A DNA stretch of 64,000 nucleotides, from NCBI RefSeq assembly GCF_000013705.1, contig NC_007947.1:1488001-1552000 (forward strand), in the 5' to 3' direction. How positions within the stretch are numbered: position 1 is the first letter of the stretch; the number at the start of each line of letters is the position of its first letter. The position numbers were made by a program, and so were the translations under genes. The notes beneath the pieces are model-generated. The model ran no database searches and had not been told where the DNA came from. It saw only the letters and a program-made list of their open reading frames with translations. The DNA comes from Methylobacillus flagellatus KT. Lineage in GTDB: Bacteria > Pseudomonadota > Gammaproteobacteria > Burkholderiales > Methylophilaceae. Below are positions 51,426 through 59,465 of this stretch, in pieces.

Positions 51426-52391
51426 ATGACCATTGCCTTCGAACCAATGCCCGGTGCAGCAGAGGAAGCTGCTTCCCTGGTGGCACTGCTGGAATGCCTG
51501 CGACAGCAGTCTTATGCATTCACCACGATTTCCCCTGCCAGCCATGCCTTGGTCAACAGCCGTCCCGGTAATCAAACCGCCCGGGACATCCGCGGCGTCT
51601 TCGGCTGGAGCAGGCCTTTCGCTCCCGATGTGGTGGGCGAGGCGCTGTTTGCCCTGATGGGGCGGGCGGGCGCCCTGGAACAGGACGGCCATCTGTGGCG
51701 CAGTCGTTTCCGGGTCTCCAGCCTGGCGGGGCAGCTTTTCCTGCACTCGGCATTTCCCACGACCCAGGGCGACGCCATCTTTTTCGGGCCTGACACCTAC
51801 CGTTTTGCCCGTGCCATCGAGCGGCACCTGACGCGGGCACGGGTACGCGTGTACCGCGCAGTGGATATCGGCAGCGGAAGTGGCGCCGGTGCCATCATGC
51901 TTGCGCAGCGCCTGCCTCAAGCCGAGGTGTATGGCGTGGATATCAATGACCAGGCCCTGGCCCTGGCTGCCATCAACGGCATTGCCGCAGGCCTGTTCAA
52001 CCTGCACTGGCTGCATAGTGACCTCTTGCAGGCGCTGGATGGCGAGTTTGACCTCATCATCTCCAATCCGCCATTTCTGGTGGATGCCGCAGGGCGGGCC
52101 TATCGTCATGGCGGTGGCCCCCTGGGTGCGGAACTGTCGTTGAACATCGTGGATACCGCGCTGGCGAGGCTTGCCCCGGGAGGCAGTCTGCTGCTGTATA
52201 CCGGAGTGGCCGTGATGGATGGGCAGGACCTGTTTTTACGGGAAGTGCAAGCCCGGCTGCAGGACCGCGGCTGGCATTACGAATATGAGGAAATGGATCC
52301 GGATATTTTCGGGGAGGAGCTGGGCAATCCGGTGTACGCCCATGCCGACCGGATCGCAGCCGTGGTCCTGACGGTGCAACGACCGGGGTAG
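51426..52391 (+). CDS. Class I methyltransferase with NPPF motif (MTS/PrmC-like)
   Basis: 321 residues from the ATG at 51426 (AAGGA upstream); an upstream in-frame start at 51330 gives 353. The SAM site is VDIGSGSGAGAIML and the substrate-amide motif LIISNPPFLV, as in N5-glutamine and N6-adenine methyltransferases (PrmC, RsmC and TrmN6 groups). The N-terminal 120 residues (helical, GVFGWSRPF) may bind the target. It is divergent to the diiron protein gene over about 140 bases. Confidence 0.8.
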   Translation: MTIAFEPMPGAAEEAASLVALLECLRQQSYAFTTISPASHALVNSRPGNQTARDIRGVFGWSRPFAPDVVGEALFALMGRAGALEQDGHLWRSRFRVSSLAGQLFLHSAFPTTQGDAIFFGPDTYRFARAIERHLTRARVRVYRAVDIGSGSGAGAIMLAQRLPQAEVYGVDINDQALALAAINGIAAGLFNLHWLHSDLLQALDGEFDLIISNPPFLVDAAGRAYRHGGGPLGAELSLNIVDTALARLAPGGSLLLYTGVAVMDGQDLFLREVQARLQDRGWHYEYEEMDPDIFGEELGNPVYAHADRIAAVVLTVQRPG

Positions 52392-52394
52392 CGG

Positions 52395-52410
52395 CCGGGC
52401 GCAAGCCCGG
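52395..52410. other. GC hairpin after the methyltransferase gene
   Basis: Stem CCGGGC/GCCCGG with a GCAA tetraloop, immediately after the stop codon. There is no T-run, so it is a weak terminator candidate only. Confidence 0.4.
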
Positions 52411-52551
52411 TTGCCCGCGGCAGCATGCTTGGAGGCGCGCCGCCGACCCCTGGGCTTAGGGGTGCCGCCGGCGGGCGGCTACCTGGAAACGTGTTCCGCA
52501 GCGGCCTCCAGGGCCGAGGCTTGCCAGGCTGTCGCCTGCTTCTCGCTGCTT

Positions 52552-53442
52552 CTAGCCGTTGACAATGGAGCCGCCGTTCGGGTGGATGATCTGCCCCGTC
52601 AGGTAGGAGCCGTCATTGGACGCAAACAGCACATAGGCCGGTGCGACCTCGCTGGGCTGGCCTGGCCGCCCCAGTACGGTGTGGCGCCCGAACTTTTCCA
52701 CCTGGTCGGCACTGAAGCTCGCTGGGATCAGCGGCGTCCAGATCGGGCCGGGCGCGACGGCATTGACCGTAATGCCCCTTTCCCCCAGCTCAATGGCAAG
52801 CGAACCTGTGAAAGCGACAATTGCTCCCTTGGTCGCCGCATAGTCGATCAGGGTGGAGTGTCCCTTGTAGGCGGTGACTGAAGCGGTGTTGATGATCCTG
52901 CCCCCTTCGCCCAGCAGAGGCAGGGCGGCCTGCGTCAGGTAGAACATGGAGAATATATTGGCGCGGAAGGTCTGTTCCAGTTGTTCCGGCGAGATGTCCT
53001 CGATGCTCGGTTGCGGATATTGCTGGGCCGCGTTGTTGACAAGGATGTCAAGTTGCCCCAGCGCTTCCACGGTTTGGGATACCAGTTCCTGGCAGAATTG
53101 AGGGTCGCTGACATCGCCCTGGATGGCAATTGCCTTGCGGCCTTGTTCACGGATCAGTGAAAGGGTTTTTTCCGCATCCTCGGTTTCATCGTCGCTCAGA
53201 TAATTGATCGCGACGTCGGCTCCTTCCATGGCGAAATGAATCGCAACAGCCCTGCCGATGCCGCTGTCTCCGCCGGTGATAAGGGCAGTCTTGCCTTCAA
53301 GCTTTCCGCTGCCGCGATAGGAGGGGTCGACATATTGCGGACGAGGCTCCATGTCCGCTTCCACGCCGGGTTGCCGCTCCTGGTGCTGGGCGGGCTGGTC
53401 AATATCGCGATGGTCCTTGTCTGGGTTGTAATCGAGTGTCAT
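52552..53442 (-). CDS. Short-chain dehydrogenase/reductase, general-stress type (YghA/YhdF-like)
   Basis: 296 residues with the polar 45-residue N-terminal extension typical of this group (ending VDPSYRGSGKLEGK). NAD(P) motif TGGDSGIG, NNAAQQ, catalytic Ser in NTASVTAYKG and the YAATK pair (Tyr, Lys) are intact. Relatives are Bacillus GSP39/YhdF and E. coli YghA. The natural substrate is unknown. It precedes the KGG protein gene in the minus-strand reading order from the right. Confidence 0.9.
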   Translation of the reverse strand: MTLDYNPDKDHRDIDQPAQHQERQPGVEADMEPRPQYVDPSYRGSGKLEGKTALITGGDSGIGRAVAIHFAMEGADVAINYLSDDETEDAEKTLSLIREQGRKAIAIQGDVSDPQFCQELVSQTVEALGQLDILVNNAAQQYPQPSIEDISPEQLEQTFRANIFSMFYLTQAALPLLGEGGRIINTASVTAYKGHSTLIDYAATKGAIVAFTGSLAIELGERGITVNAVAPGPIWTPLIPASFSADQVEKFGRHTVLGRPGQPSEVAPAYVLFASNDGSYLTGQIIHPNGGSIVNG

Positions 53443-53530
53443 TTTTTCCTCCGTCAGTAAATGGTGGATATAGAAGTGGCATACATGAAGAGGAGGAAGA
53501 AGGCGGTCGGCGCTTCTTCCGCATCATGGG

Positions 53531-53713
53531 CTAACGTCCTCGGCCATTGGAAGCCTGGTCGCCTTTACGGCCCGCCTTGCGCGCGGAGTTGGTGTCGAAT
53601 TCGTGGGAAGTGCCCCTTGCATGGGCTGCCTTGCCACCCTGGCTCGCGATTTCACGTTGCTTTTCGGGATTCATCGCGGCGAATCCGCGATTGGCAGTAT
53701 TTTGCTGGGTCAT
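53531..53713 (-). CDS. KGG-repeat stress protein (YciG/GsiB-like)
   Basis: 60 residues from the ATG at 53713, with AAGGAG before it. It has the KGG-type repeat pattern: RGFAAMNPEKQREIASQGGKAAHARG and then SARKAGRKGDQASNGRG. Such small hydrophilic proteins are made in large amounts under general stress and desiccation. It lies 88 bases upstream of the SDR gene, probably as the first gene of that unit. Confidence 0.88.
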   Translation of the reverse strand: MTQQNTANRGFAAMNPEKQREIASQGGKAAHARGTSHEFDTNSARKAGRKGDQASNGRGR

Positions 53714-54072
53714 GATATTTCTCCTTGAACAATTGGTTGAAAAACCTTGCACGGCAAACCCGCAGTGAAAGGGGTGAGTCCATGCTAGGCCACCGATGCG
53801 GGGGCGATCATCGTCAGGCGTCCTATTCAATTGTGAGAATCCGAAACATGCGTCAGGCCGTGCTCCTGTGGTCGGGAAAGATGTCCTGGCGTGTGTGCGG
53901 GCCTGGCTTGTCAGCGCTTTCTGTCAAGAAATTCAGGCTTATCCTCTGGCAGCCTCCTGCCGCTGGCCGCTAGAGTCGGCATTGCTCCGGCATGTTCACC
54001 CTGACATGGCTGGGTTGCGACACCCTAGTATTTCAACCAGGCATATGCCATCGACCGACAAGGAGAGCAGCA
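53714..54072. other. Divergent intergenic region, no gene seen
   Basis: 359 bases between the KGG gene and the DUF2231-like gene. Short frames here have no start signal or protein-like composition. It should carry the promoters of both directions; no consensus sigma-70 pair is obvious, so another sigma factor may be used. Confidence 0.5.
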
Positions 54073-54585
54073 ATGGACCCCGTTTATCCCGCTGGCAGTG
54101 GTACCAAGGCCGCCATTAGGCGCCACCCCATCCATCCAATGTTGGTATCCCTGCCAATCGGCCTGCTGATGGGAGCACTGCTGAGCGATATCGCATTTGC
54201 GGTACTCGAAGACACCTTCTGGGCCGAGGCCGCTTTCTGGCTGCTGGCGGCCGGGCTGGCAAGCGGCCTGCTGGCGGCGTTGACCGGGGTGATCGAGCTC
54301 CTGGGTGTGCAACGCGCACGGCGGCTTCCCATGGCATGGCTGCACGGCATCATCAATCTTGCCGTGCTCGGACTGGCCAGCGCCAATGTCTTGCTGCGCA
54401 TGGACGACATGCTGGGGATACTGCCGCTCGGGCTGGGATTGTCCATGGCGACCGGTGCCTTGCTGGGCGTTTCCGGCTGGCTGGGCGGAGAGTTGACATT
54501 CCGGCACGGCATCGGGGTGTCGGAAAGGATAGGGGGCGTCGATGCCCCCGAAGCACAGCAGCGCGCGCCCGCGCAACAGAGGTGA
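54073..54585 (+). CDS. DUF2231-type membrane protein
   Basis: 170 residues from the ATG at 54073 (AAGGAG upstream). Four membrane helices, starting with the family motif HPIHPMLVSLPIGLLMGALLSD and continuing with EAAFWLLAAGLASGLLAALTG. The HPIHPMLV motif is the recognisable signature. The function is unknown; genes of this family often lie beside cytochrome and copper genes. copC follows after six bases. Confidence 0.85.
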   Translation: MDPVYPAGSGTKAAIRRHPIHPMLVSLPIGLLMGALLSDIAFAVLEDTFWAEAAFWLLAAGLASGLLAALTGVIELLGVQRARRLPMAWLHGIINLAVLGLASANVLLRMDDMLGILPLGLGLSMATGALLGVSGWLGGELTFRHGIGVSERIGGVDAPEAQQRAPAQQR

Positions 54586-54591
54586 GGCCCG

Positions 54592-54954
54592 ATGGGACAG
54601 ACCTTTGCCGTCTTGACGGGCCTGCACTTTATTGCGTGCAGCCTGCTGTTGCTCCCGGTGACGGCGCTGGGCCACAGCAAGCTGCTCTTCTCCGAGCCGC
54701 AGGATGGCGCTGTCTTGTCCGCGCCTCCAGAGAAAGTCACCCTGCATTTCAACAAGCCGATCGAGGCCCGCTTCAATCGTGCGGAACTATGGCAGGAAGG
54801 GGAGTGGGCTAACCTGCCGTCGACGGCTACGCCGGAAAGACTGGTCATCAGGCTGGATGAGGCAAAGCCCATGTCAGAGTACCGCATACGCTGGAGCGTC
54901 ATGTCCCGGGACGGTCACCGGCAGCAGGGCACCTTGCGCTTCCTCGTCCGGTAA
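54592..54954 (+). CDS. copC: Periplasmic copper-binding protein CopC
   Basis: 120 residues: a signal peptide ending in ALG, then HSKLLFSEPQDGAVLSAPPEKVTLHFNKPIE, the CopC beta-barrel start with His1 as a copper ligand, and the second His in SRDGHRQQG near the end. CopC binds copper(II) in the periplasm. The gene ends two bases before copD. The nearby oxidase operon suggests a role in copper supply as well as tolerance. Confidence 0.92.
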   Translation: MGQTFAVLTGLHFIACSLLLLPVTALGHSKLLFSEPQDGAVLSAPPEKVTLHFNKPIEARFNRAELWQEGEWANLPSTATPERLVIRLDEAKPMSEYRIRWSVMSRDGHRQQGTLRFLVR

Positions 54955-54956
54955 GC

Positions 54957-55781
54957 ATGCCTACCGTATTCGACCATGCCCATCTGCTCGATGGCGCGCT
55001 GGCCCGTGCCTGCGCCTACCTGGCGCTGGCTGTGCTCGCTGGCATGCAGTTGTGGGAGTGGCGTTTCAGCCATTCCCTGGTGTGGCGGCGCTACCTTAAC
55101 TGGGGAGCGCTTGCGCTTGGCAGCATGGCCTTGTTGTTCGCGCTGAACAGCGCCGCGCTGAATGACGGCGATGTTTTCAACGTGGCCGCCATGCCTGTGG
55201 CCAGCCCCGCGGACATGCTGGCATTGGTGCGGTTCAGTGTGTTCGGCCAGGCGTGGCTGGCATACTGGCTGTCTTTGTTGCTTGCCGTTTTTTGCAGGCC
55301 GGCCTGGCTGGCCATGTTGCTGGCATTGGCCCTGGCTTCTCATGCCGGCGAGCTGGGCATGGCCAGCCTCGCCTACTGGACGGATCTGCTGCATATGGGA
55401 TGCGCGTTACTCTGGCTTGGCGGAATGAGCTTGATGCTGGTGTTCAGGCTGGCTGACACTGCCTGGATATCGCCGCCCGATCTCGGTTTTTTTTCCCGCC
55501 TAGCTTTGCCGGTGTTTTTGCTGACACTGGTCAGTGGGGCGGCGAGGGCGTGGCTGCAATATGCAGATGAAGGCGGGCTGGCGTGGACCTATGCGGCCAT
55601 GCTGGGGCTCAAGCTGGCTGCCGTGGCGGCGATCGCCGCCTGTGCCTGGAGGTTGAGGCGGCTATTGCGTCAACCTAGGTTCAGCATGGCGGTTTACGAC
55701 AACGGCCTGACGCTGGAATTCTTTTTCGCGCTGGTACTGCTGTTGTTCACCGCGTTGCTGACACAACTTCCGCCGGGCTGA
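54957..55781 (+). CDS. copD: Copper transport membrane protein CopD
   Basis: 274 residues, about eight membrane helices. CopD features include conserved His residues in the helices (SHAGELGMASLAYWTDLLHMGCALLWLGGM) and the C-terminal LYADEG-like and LLFTALLTQLPPG segments. With CopC it takes copper into the cytoplasm. Its 3' end overlaps the last gene of the convergent oxidase operon by 35 bases. Confidence 0.88.
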   Translation: MPTVFDHAHLLDGALARACAYLALAVLAGMQLWEWRFSHSLVWRRYLNWGALALGSMALLFALNSAALNDGDVFNVAAMPVASPADMLALVRFSVFGQAWLAYWLSLLLAVFCRPAWLAMLLALALASHAGELGMASLAYWTDLLHMGCALLWLGGMSLMLVFRLADTAWISPPDLGFFSRLALPVFLLTLVSGAARAWLQYADEGGLAWTYAAMLGLKLAAVAAIAACAWRLRRLLRQPRFSMAVYDNGLTLEFFFALVLLLFTALLTQLPPG

Positions 55782-56307
55782 GTTCGGTAGGCTGGGAATT
55801 GACTGCCTCGCCGCCGTGCCTAAGGAGTATCTTTTCGATCCGTTTCGCCTCTTCAGGTGGCTGCAGGTAGACCAGCAGCAGCATCGCATCGTCCCGTTGT
55901 AAGGCGCGCTGCATGACGACATTGGTATCGCTTTCACGCAGCCAGCCGTACAGCGCCCCCAAGGCCGCGCCAACAATGATGCCGATATCGGGGCCCAGCA
56001 GCTGGACGAGCGCCATTTGGTCAGTAACTTCATACCCCATCAGGAGGATGATGCCCAGGGTCAGCGCAGAACTGATCAGCAGGCCCGCCAGGGCACCCCT
56101 GCCAGTCCAGGCGAACCAGCTGTCGGTATTCTTCTTGGCGCGCAGGGTGGGGAATTTCGCCGCGGCTCCCTCCGAAAGCGCGACATCGATCAGGTCGCGC
56201 GGAATGCCCAGCCGCAGGCACTCCGTCAACACGGTGTCCACTTGATCCTGCTGTTTGAAGAATCCCGATACGGTGAAGGATTCCTTGAGTCCGATATGGG
56301 GTTTCAT
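55747..56307 (-). CDS. Glycine-rich-helix membrane protein at the end of the oxidase operon, unknown function
   Basis: 186 residues. A soluble N-terminal part (VSGFFKQQDQVDTVLTECLRLG IPRD, split here by a flexible turn) is followed by two helices, the first LAGLLISSALTLGIILLMG and the second DIGIIVGAALGALYGWL, with small residues at regular spacing. The C-terminal part (MLLLVYLQPPEEAKRIEKILLRHGGE) resembles the ferredoxin-like end of GsiB/YflT/DUF1269-type stress proteins. It starts two bases after the cytochrome c gene, so it is the fifth gene of that operon. Confidence 0.65.
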   Translation of the reverse strand: MKPHIGLKESFTVSGFFKQQDQVDTVLTECLRLGIPRDLIDVALSEGAAAKFPTLRAKKNTDSWFAWTGRGALAGLLISSALTLGIILLMGYEVTDQMALVQLLGPDIGIIVGAALGALYGWLRESDTNVVMQRALQRDDAMLLLVYLQPPEEAKRIEKILLRHGGEAVNSQPTELSPAEVVSATR

Positions 56308-56309
56308 GG

Positions 56310-56963
56310 CTACAGGGCCTCCAGCTCAGGGGCGGTCCATGGCGCTTGCCTATCCTTGAACCGCTCGCGCACCTGCTTCACAAAGGCCGCATCTACCTTG
56401 TCCGCAGCATTGTCGCCGAGTTCGGTACGGATATAGGTGGCCACCGCAGCCACTTCCTCATCGTCCAGCTGTTCGCCCCACGGCGGCATGACGCCGTTAT
56501 AGGTTTTTCCCGCCACCACGATTTCTCCCGTCAGGCCATGCAGGATGATGTTGACCAGTACCTCGGGGCTTTCGAGCACATATTCTGCGCCCGCCAGTGG
56601 AGGAAACACCCCAGGCACGCCCTGGCCGTTGGCCTGGTGGCAACTCGCGCAGCGGCTGCTGAAGACTGCTGCGCCGGAGACGGTGGAGGCCGACGATCCT
56701 TCCTGCGCCTGGCCTGGCTGACCGCCCGCCTGCAGGAAGCCGATATGCGCCGCCGTGTCCAGGCTGCCCATATGCCGGCCGAGATAGAATGCGCCCACGA
56801 CCAAGGACAATACGATGAATATATAAAACCAGAGGGGTCCCTTGATGGTGTCCTCGACAGGCTCGGCCGTCTCATGCATGGCATCATCGTGCAGGGCCAG
56901 GGTCGATACCTCGTTTTTCTCCGACTGGATGGGTTGGTCATGCTGACGTTTTTCATCAATCAT
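56310..56963 (-). CDS. Membrane-anchored monohaem cytochrome c (third oxidase subunit)
   Basis: 217 residues. One membrane anchor at 44-61 (LWFYIFIVLSLVVGAFYL) is followed by a single haem c site CASCH at 105-109, with MPPWG as the likely axial Met region. It occupies the CcoP position after ccoO, but classic CcoP has two haem sites. Its start overlaps the ccoO stop by four bases. It probably passes electrons to the CcoO/CcoN core. Confidence 0.85.
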   Translation of the reverse strand: MIDEKRQHDQPIQSEKNEVSTLALHDDAMHETAEPVEDTIKGPLWFYIFIVLSLVVGAFYLGRHMGSLDTAAHIGFLQAGGQPGQAQEGSSASTVSGAAVFSSRCASCHQANGQGVPGVFPPLAGAEYVLESPEVLVNIILHGLTGEIVVAGKTYNGVMPPWGEQLDDEEVAAVATYIRTELGDNAADKVDAAFVKQVRERFKDRQAPWTAPELEAL

Positions 56964-57580
56964 GGCTGCGCCTCTTCTGCATTGTCATTCTCCGGGATGC
57001 TGTTGGCAGGGGCGGGATAGTCGTGTTTCAGACTCAGCAGGTAGGCCACCAGGGCCTCCGCCTCTTCAGTCACGACGATCACGCCTTCTGCCGGGGCATA
57101 GGGTTGGGGTACGTCCAGCACCTCGTCGCCGGGCTCGGCCTCGGCTTTGTGCCGGAACAGGAACGGGAAGGCCGGCATGATGGACCATGGCACCAGCGCG
57201 CGCGGCTGGTAAAGGTGCAGCAGCTGCCAGTTGCGGTCAGGCAACCGCGACCCCACGTTGAACAAGTCCGGGCCGGTGCGCATGGTGCCAAGCAGGTGCG
57301 GATTGTCGTGAATGTAATCCTCCGGTACAGAAGGCCGGTTTCCCAGCCCCTTGCGGATGTCGGCGGTAAAGCTGGGGTCGCGCACCTGCTGGGTATGGCA
57401 GTAAACGCATCCGTTGCTGATATAGAGCTGGCGTCCGGCCAGTTGCTGCGCGGTCGGCGCTTCGAGCCCGGGAGGTGCCTGCAGCGTCGAGAGCATGCTC
57501 TTGGGCAGCACCACCAAGATAACCAGGGCGAATATCACGGTTGCCATCGCCCCCATGATCAATACGAGCAATCTGGTCAT
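56960..57580 (-). CDS. ccoO: cbb3-type cytochrome c oxidase subunit II (CcoO-like)
   Basis: 206 residues. N-terminal membrane anchor (LLVLIMGAMATVIFALVILVVLP) and a haem c motif CVYCH at 58-62 followed by TQQVRD, which is diagnostic of CcoO/FixO. Downstream SIMPAFPFLF supplies the likely axial Met. It overlaps ccoN by four bases. Confidence 0.9.
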   Translation of the reverse strand: MTRLLVLIMGAMATVIFALVILVVLPKSMLSTLQAPPGLEAPTAQQLAGRQLYISNGCVYCHTQQVRDPSFTADIRKGLGNRPSVPEDYIHDNPHLLGTMRTGPDLFNVGSRLPDRNWQLLHLYQPRALVPWSIMPAFPFLFRHKAEAEPGDEVLDVPQPYAPAEGVIVVTEEAEALVAYLLSLKHDYPAPANSIPENDNAEEAQP

Positions 57581-59061
57581 GGCGCCTTCTTTCTGACCAG
57601 CACAGGCTTGATCTCAAAGAAGGGAGGATGCCGGCGGGCGCTGCCATGCTGTGTAAAGGCCATGAGGTACACGTGATAGGCAAAGATGAGGTGCCCGGCG
57701 GAAATGATCACGGCAGCCACGCTGCGCAGGAGCAGCCACGGGCGGGTGCTTGCCACGGAAGCCTCGAACCCCTGGCCCGGCGCAAGCAGGCTCAGGCCCT
57801 GCAGCACGCCGCCTATGCCCAGGACGACAACATAGAGCACCATGCCGCCCCCTGTGAGCAGGATGTGCATGCGGATCAGCCGCGTGCTCGGCCATTCCTT
57901 CTTGAGCACGCGGGGCAGGATGTAATACATGCCGCCAAACAGGGATAGGGTCACGAACATATAAAGCCCGAGGTGCGAGTGGGCAATGGTCCAGTGTGTG
58001 AAATGGGTGATGCGGTTAACGCTCACCAATGCAGTCAGAATGCCCTGCAGCGAGACGGCGGTATAGGACATCGCGGCAATGACGGCCAGGGTCAGCGCCG
58101 GGGAATAGCGCATGGCGCCGAAACGGCCGACTACGGTCATGTGGTGATTGATGCCCACTGCAACGACGGGTATGACCATCATGATGCTGGCCGTGATCGA
58201 GGTGGCAATCATCCAGGATGGCAACGGCCCGCCGATCAGGTGGTGCATGCCGTTGAGCGCATAGAACAAGGCCAGCCCCCAGAAGCCGATCAGGGACAGC
58301 CAGTAGGAGTAGATCGGGCGGCCGATGATCTTGGGCAGCAAGTAGTAGATCAGCCCAAGGTTGACGGTAGTGAGCCAGAGGCCGAGGGCGTTATGGGCAT
58401 AGAACCAGTTGACCGCCGCCGACTCCACGCCCTGGAAGATGGGCAGGTTGCCTGCGATGAAGATGATGGCGAACCAGGGATAGGATGCCGCCACATACCA
58501 TACCGATACATAAAGGTGATGCACATTGCGGACCGAGAGCGTTTTCCAGATGGAAGCGCCCACCAGGGAGGCGCCCACCACCAGGAGCGGATCGGCCCAC
58601 ACGCGGTCAAGCTCCAGCCATTCCAGCCCGTCGCTATACCCTGCGAGTAACAGAACCAATCCGATGACGAGCCCAAGGGTCCAGATCAGGATGCCGGCGA
58701 CGGCAGCCCCGGCCCAACGCAGTTGCGTGCGACACAGCCTGGGCATCAGCCAGAGGGATACCGAGAACATGGCCGTGGAGGCCCAGCCGTAGACCATGGC
58801 ATTGAGGTGCGCCGGGCGGATGCGCCCGAAGGTCAGGTAGGCCTGCTCGGAAAGGAAATCGGGACGGTCGAACTTGAAACTGCTGATATCCCCCATGACC
58901 GTGCCTATCAGCAGCCACACAATGGAGATGAAAAATCCCAGCAACACGGGTTGCCTGCCGGAAAGGTCATAGGCGGAGACCTCCTCGGCGCTTATCCTGA
59001 GCTTGCTATGGTCTAGCGTGCTGTCTTGCTGGGTACGCGGCGAGGCCACTTGCTCGATCAT
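57577..59061 (-). CDS. ccoN: cbb3-type cytochrome c oxidase catalytic subunit I (CcoN-like)
   Basis: 494 residues from the ATG at 59061, chosen because the frame before it is GC-rich and not protein-like. Twelve membrane helices. Haem b and copper ligands are visible: HLNAMVYGW early, FYAHNALGLWLTT and MHHLIGG in the middle, and HFTHWTIAHSHLGLYMF late. It binds the haem b, haem b3 and CuB centres and reduces oxygen at high affinity. Divergent enough from typical CcoN that an HCO subgroup assignment needs a tree. Confidence 0.88.
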   Translation of the reverse strand: MIEQVASPRTQQDSTLDHSKLRISAEEVSAYDLSGRQPVLLGFFISIVWLLIGTVMGDISSFKFDRPDFLSEQAYLTFGRIRPAHLNAMVYGWASTAMFSVSLWLMPRLCRTQLRWAGAAVAGILIWTLGLVIGLVLLLAGYSDGLEWLELDRVWADPLLVVGASLVGASIWKTLSVRNVHHLYVSVWYVAASYPWFAIIFIAGNLPIFQGVESAAVNWFYAHNALGLWLTTVNLGLIYYLLPKIIGRPIYSYWLSLIGFWGLALFYALNGMHHLIGGPLPSWMIATSITASIMMVIPVVAVGINHHMTVVGRFGAMRYSPALTLAVIAAMSYTAVSLQGILTALVSVNRITHFTHWTIAHSHLGLYMFVTLSLFGGMYYILPRVLKKEWPSTRLIRMHILLTGGGMVLYVVVLGIGGVLQGLSLLAPGQGFEASVASTRPWLLLRSVAAVIISAGHLIFAYHVYLMAFTQHGSARRHPPFFEIKPVLVRKKAP

Positions 59062-59306
59062 AACCAGCGCTCCCATTCCTGTTGGGGATTGCGGAGCAGG
59101 CCGCCATGCTGCCGCATGCGCTCCTCCGCTTGTTGGCGGGTTTCCCAGGGCCGGGAGTAGCGCAGCTCCTCTGCTTCGAAAATCGAGTCCGCGGTGTTGC
59201 CGATATTGTCGAAATGCCCGTGGGCAATGGCGAGGAACAGGAATACCAGGGGGGGGATTCCCACGATCAGGCTGAGCAGGATGATCGCAAATGAATTGGC
59301 AAGCAT
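59058..59306 (-). CDS. CcoS-like small membrane protein with extended C-terminus
   Basis: 82 residues. One membrane helix (FAIILLSLIVGIPPLVFLFLAIA) followed by GHFDNIGNTADSIF, which resembles the post-helix motif of CcoS (GQFDDLEGPA.RIL). CcoS helps insert cofactors into cbb3 oxidases. The extra 40 polar residues (RYSRPWETRQQAEERM, then the C-terminal Trp-rich end) are not usual in CcoS. It is first in the operon and overlaps ccoN by four bases (ATGA). Confidence 0.65.
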   Translation of the reverse strand: MLANSFAIILLSLIVGIPPLVFLFLAIAHGHFDNIGNTADSIFEAEELRYSRPWETRQQAEERMRQHGGLLRNPQQEWERWL

Positions 59307-59433
59307 TCAAACTCCTCTGTAGGCTTGGGTGATCAGATGAAGCGAATGTAAAGGTGGATCTGTGCCGTTGGCAGTCCAGACTTCTCCGAAAGCCATGTCA
59401 GAAAAGCAAACCACCAGCATGACCTGCAGGCAT

Positions 59434-59455
59434 GACAAAGCCCCTGGCAGGGGCT
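59434..59455 (-). terminator. Terminator-like hairpin after the Mn-catalase gene
   Basis: Stem AGCCCC/GGGGCT with a five-base loop (59439-59455), read on the minus strand and followed by TTTGTC. Confidence 0.6.
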
Positions 59456-59465
59456 CTGTGGCAGG

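Noticed and set aside
52395..52410. GC hairpin as rho-independent terminator
   Set aside because: No T-run follows on either strand, so listed only as a hairpin.
53725..54072. Short plus-strand frames in the gap before the DUF2231-like gene
   Set aside because: Two overlapping frames with no ribosome site, no hydrophobic or motif pattern; treated as intergenic DNA.
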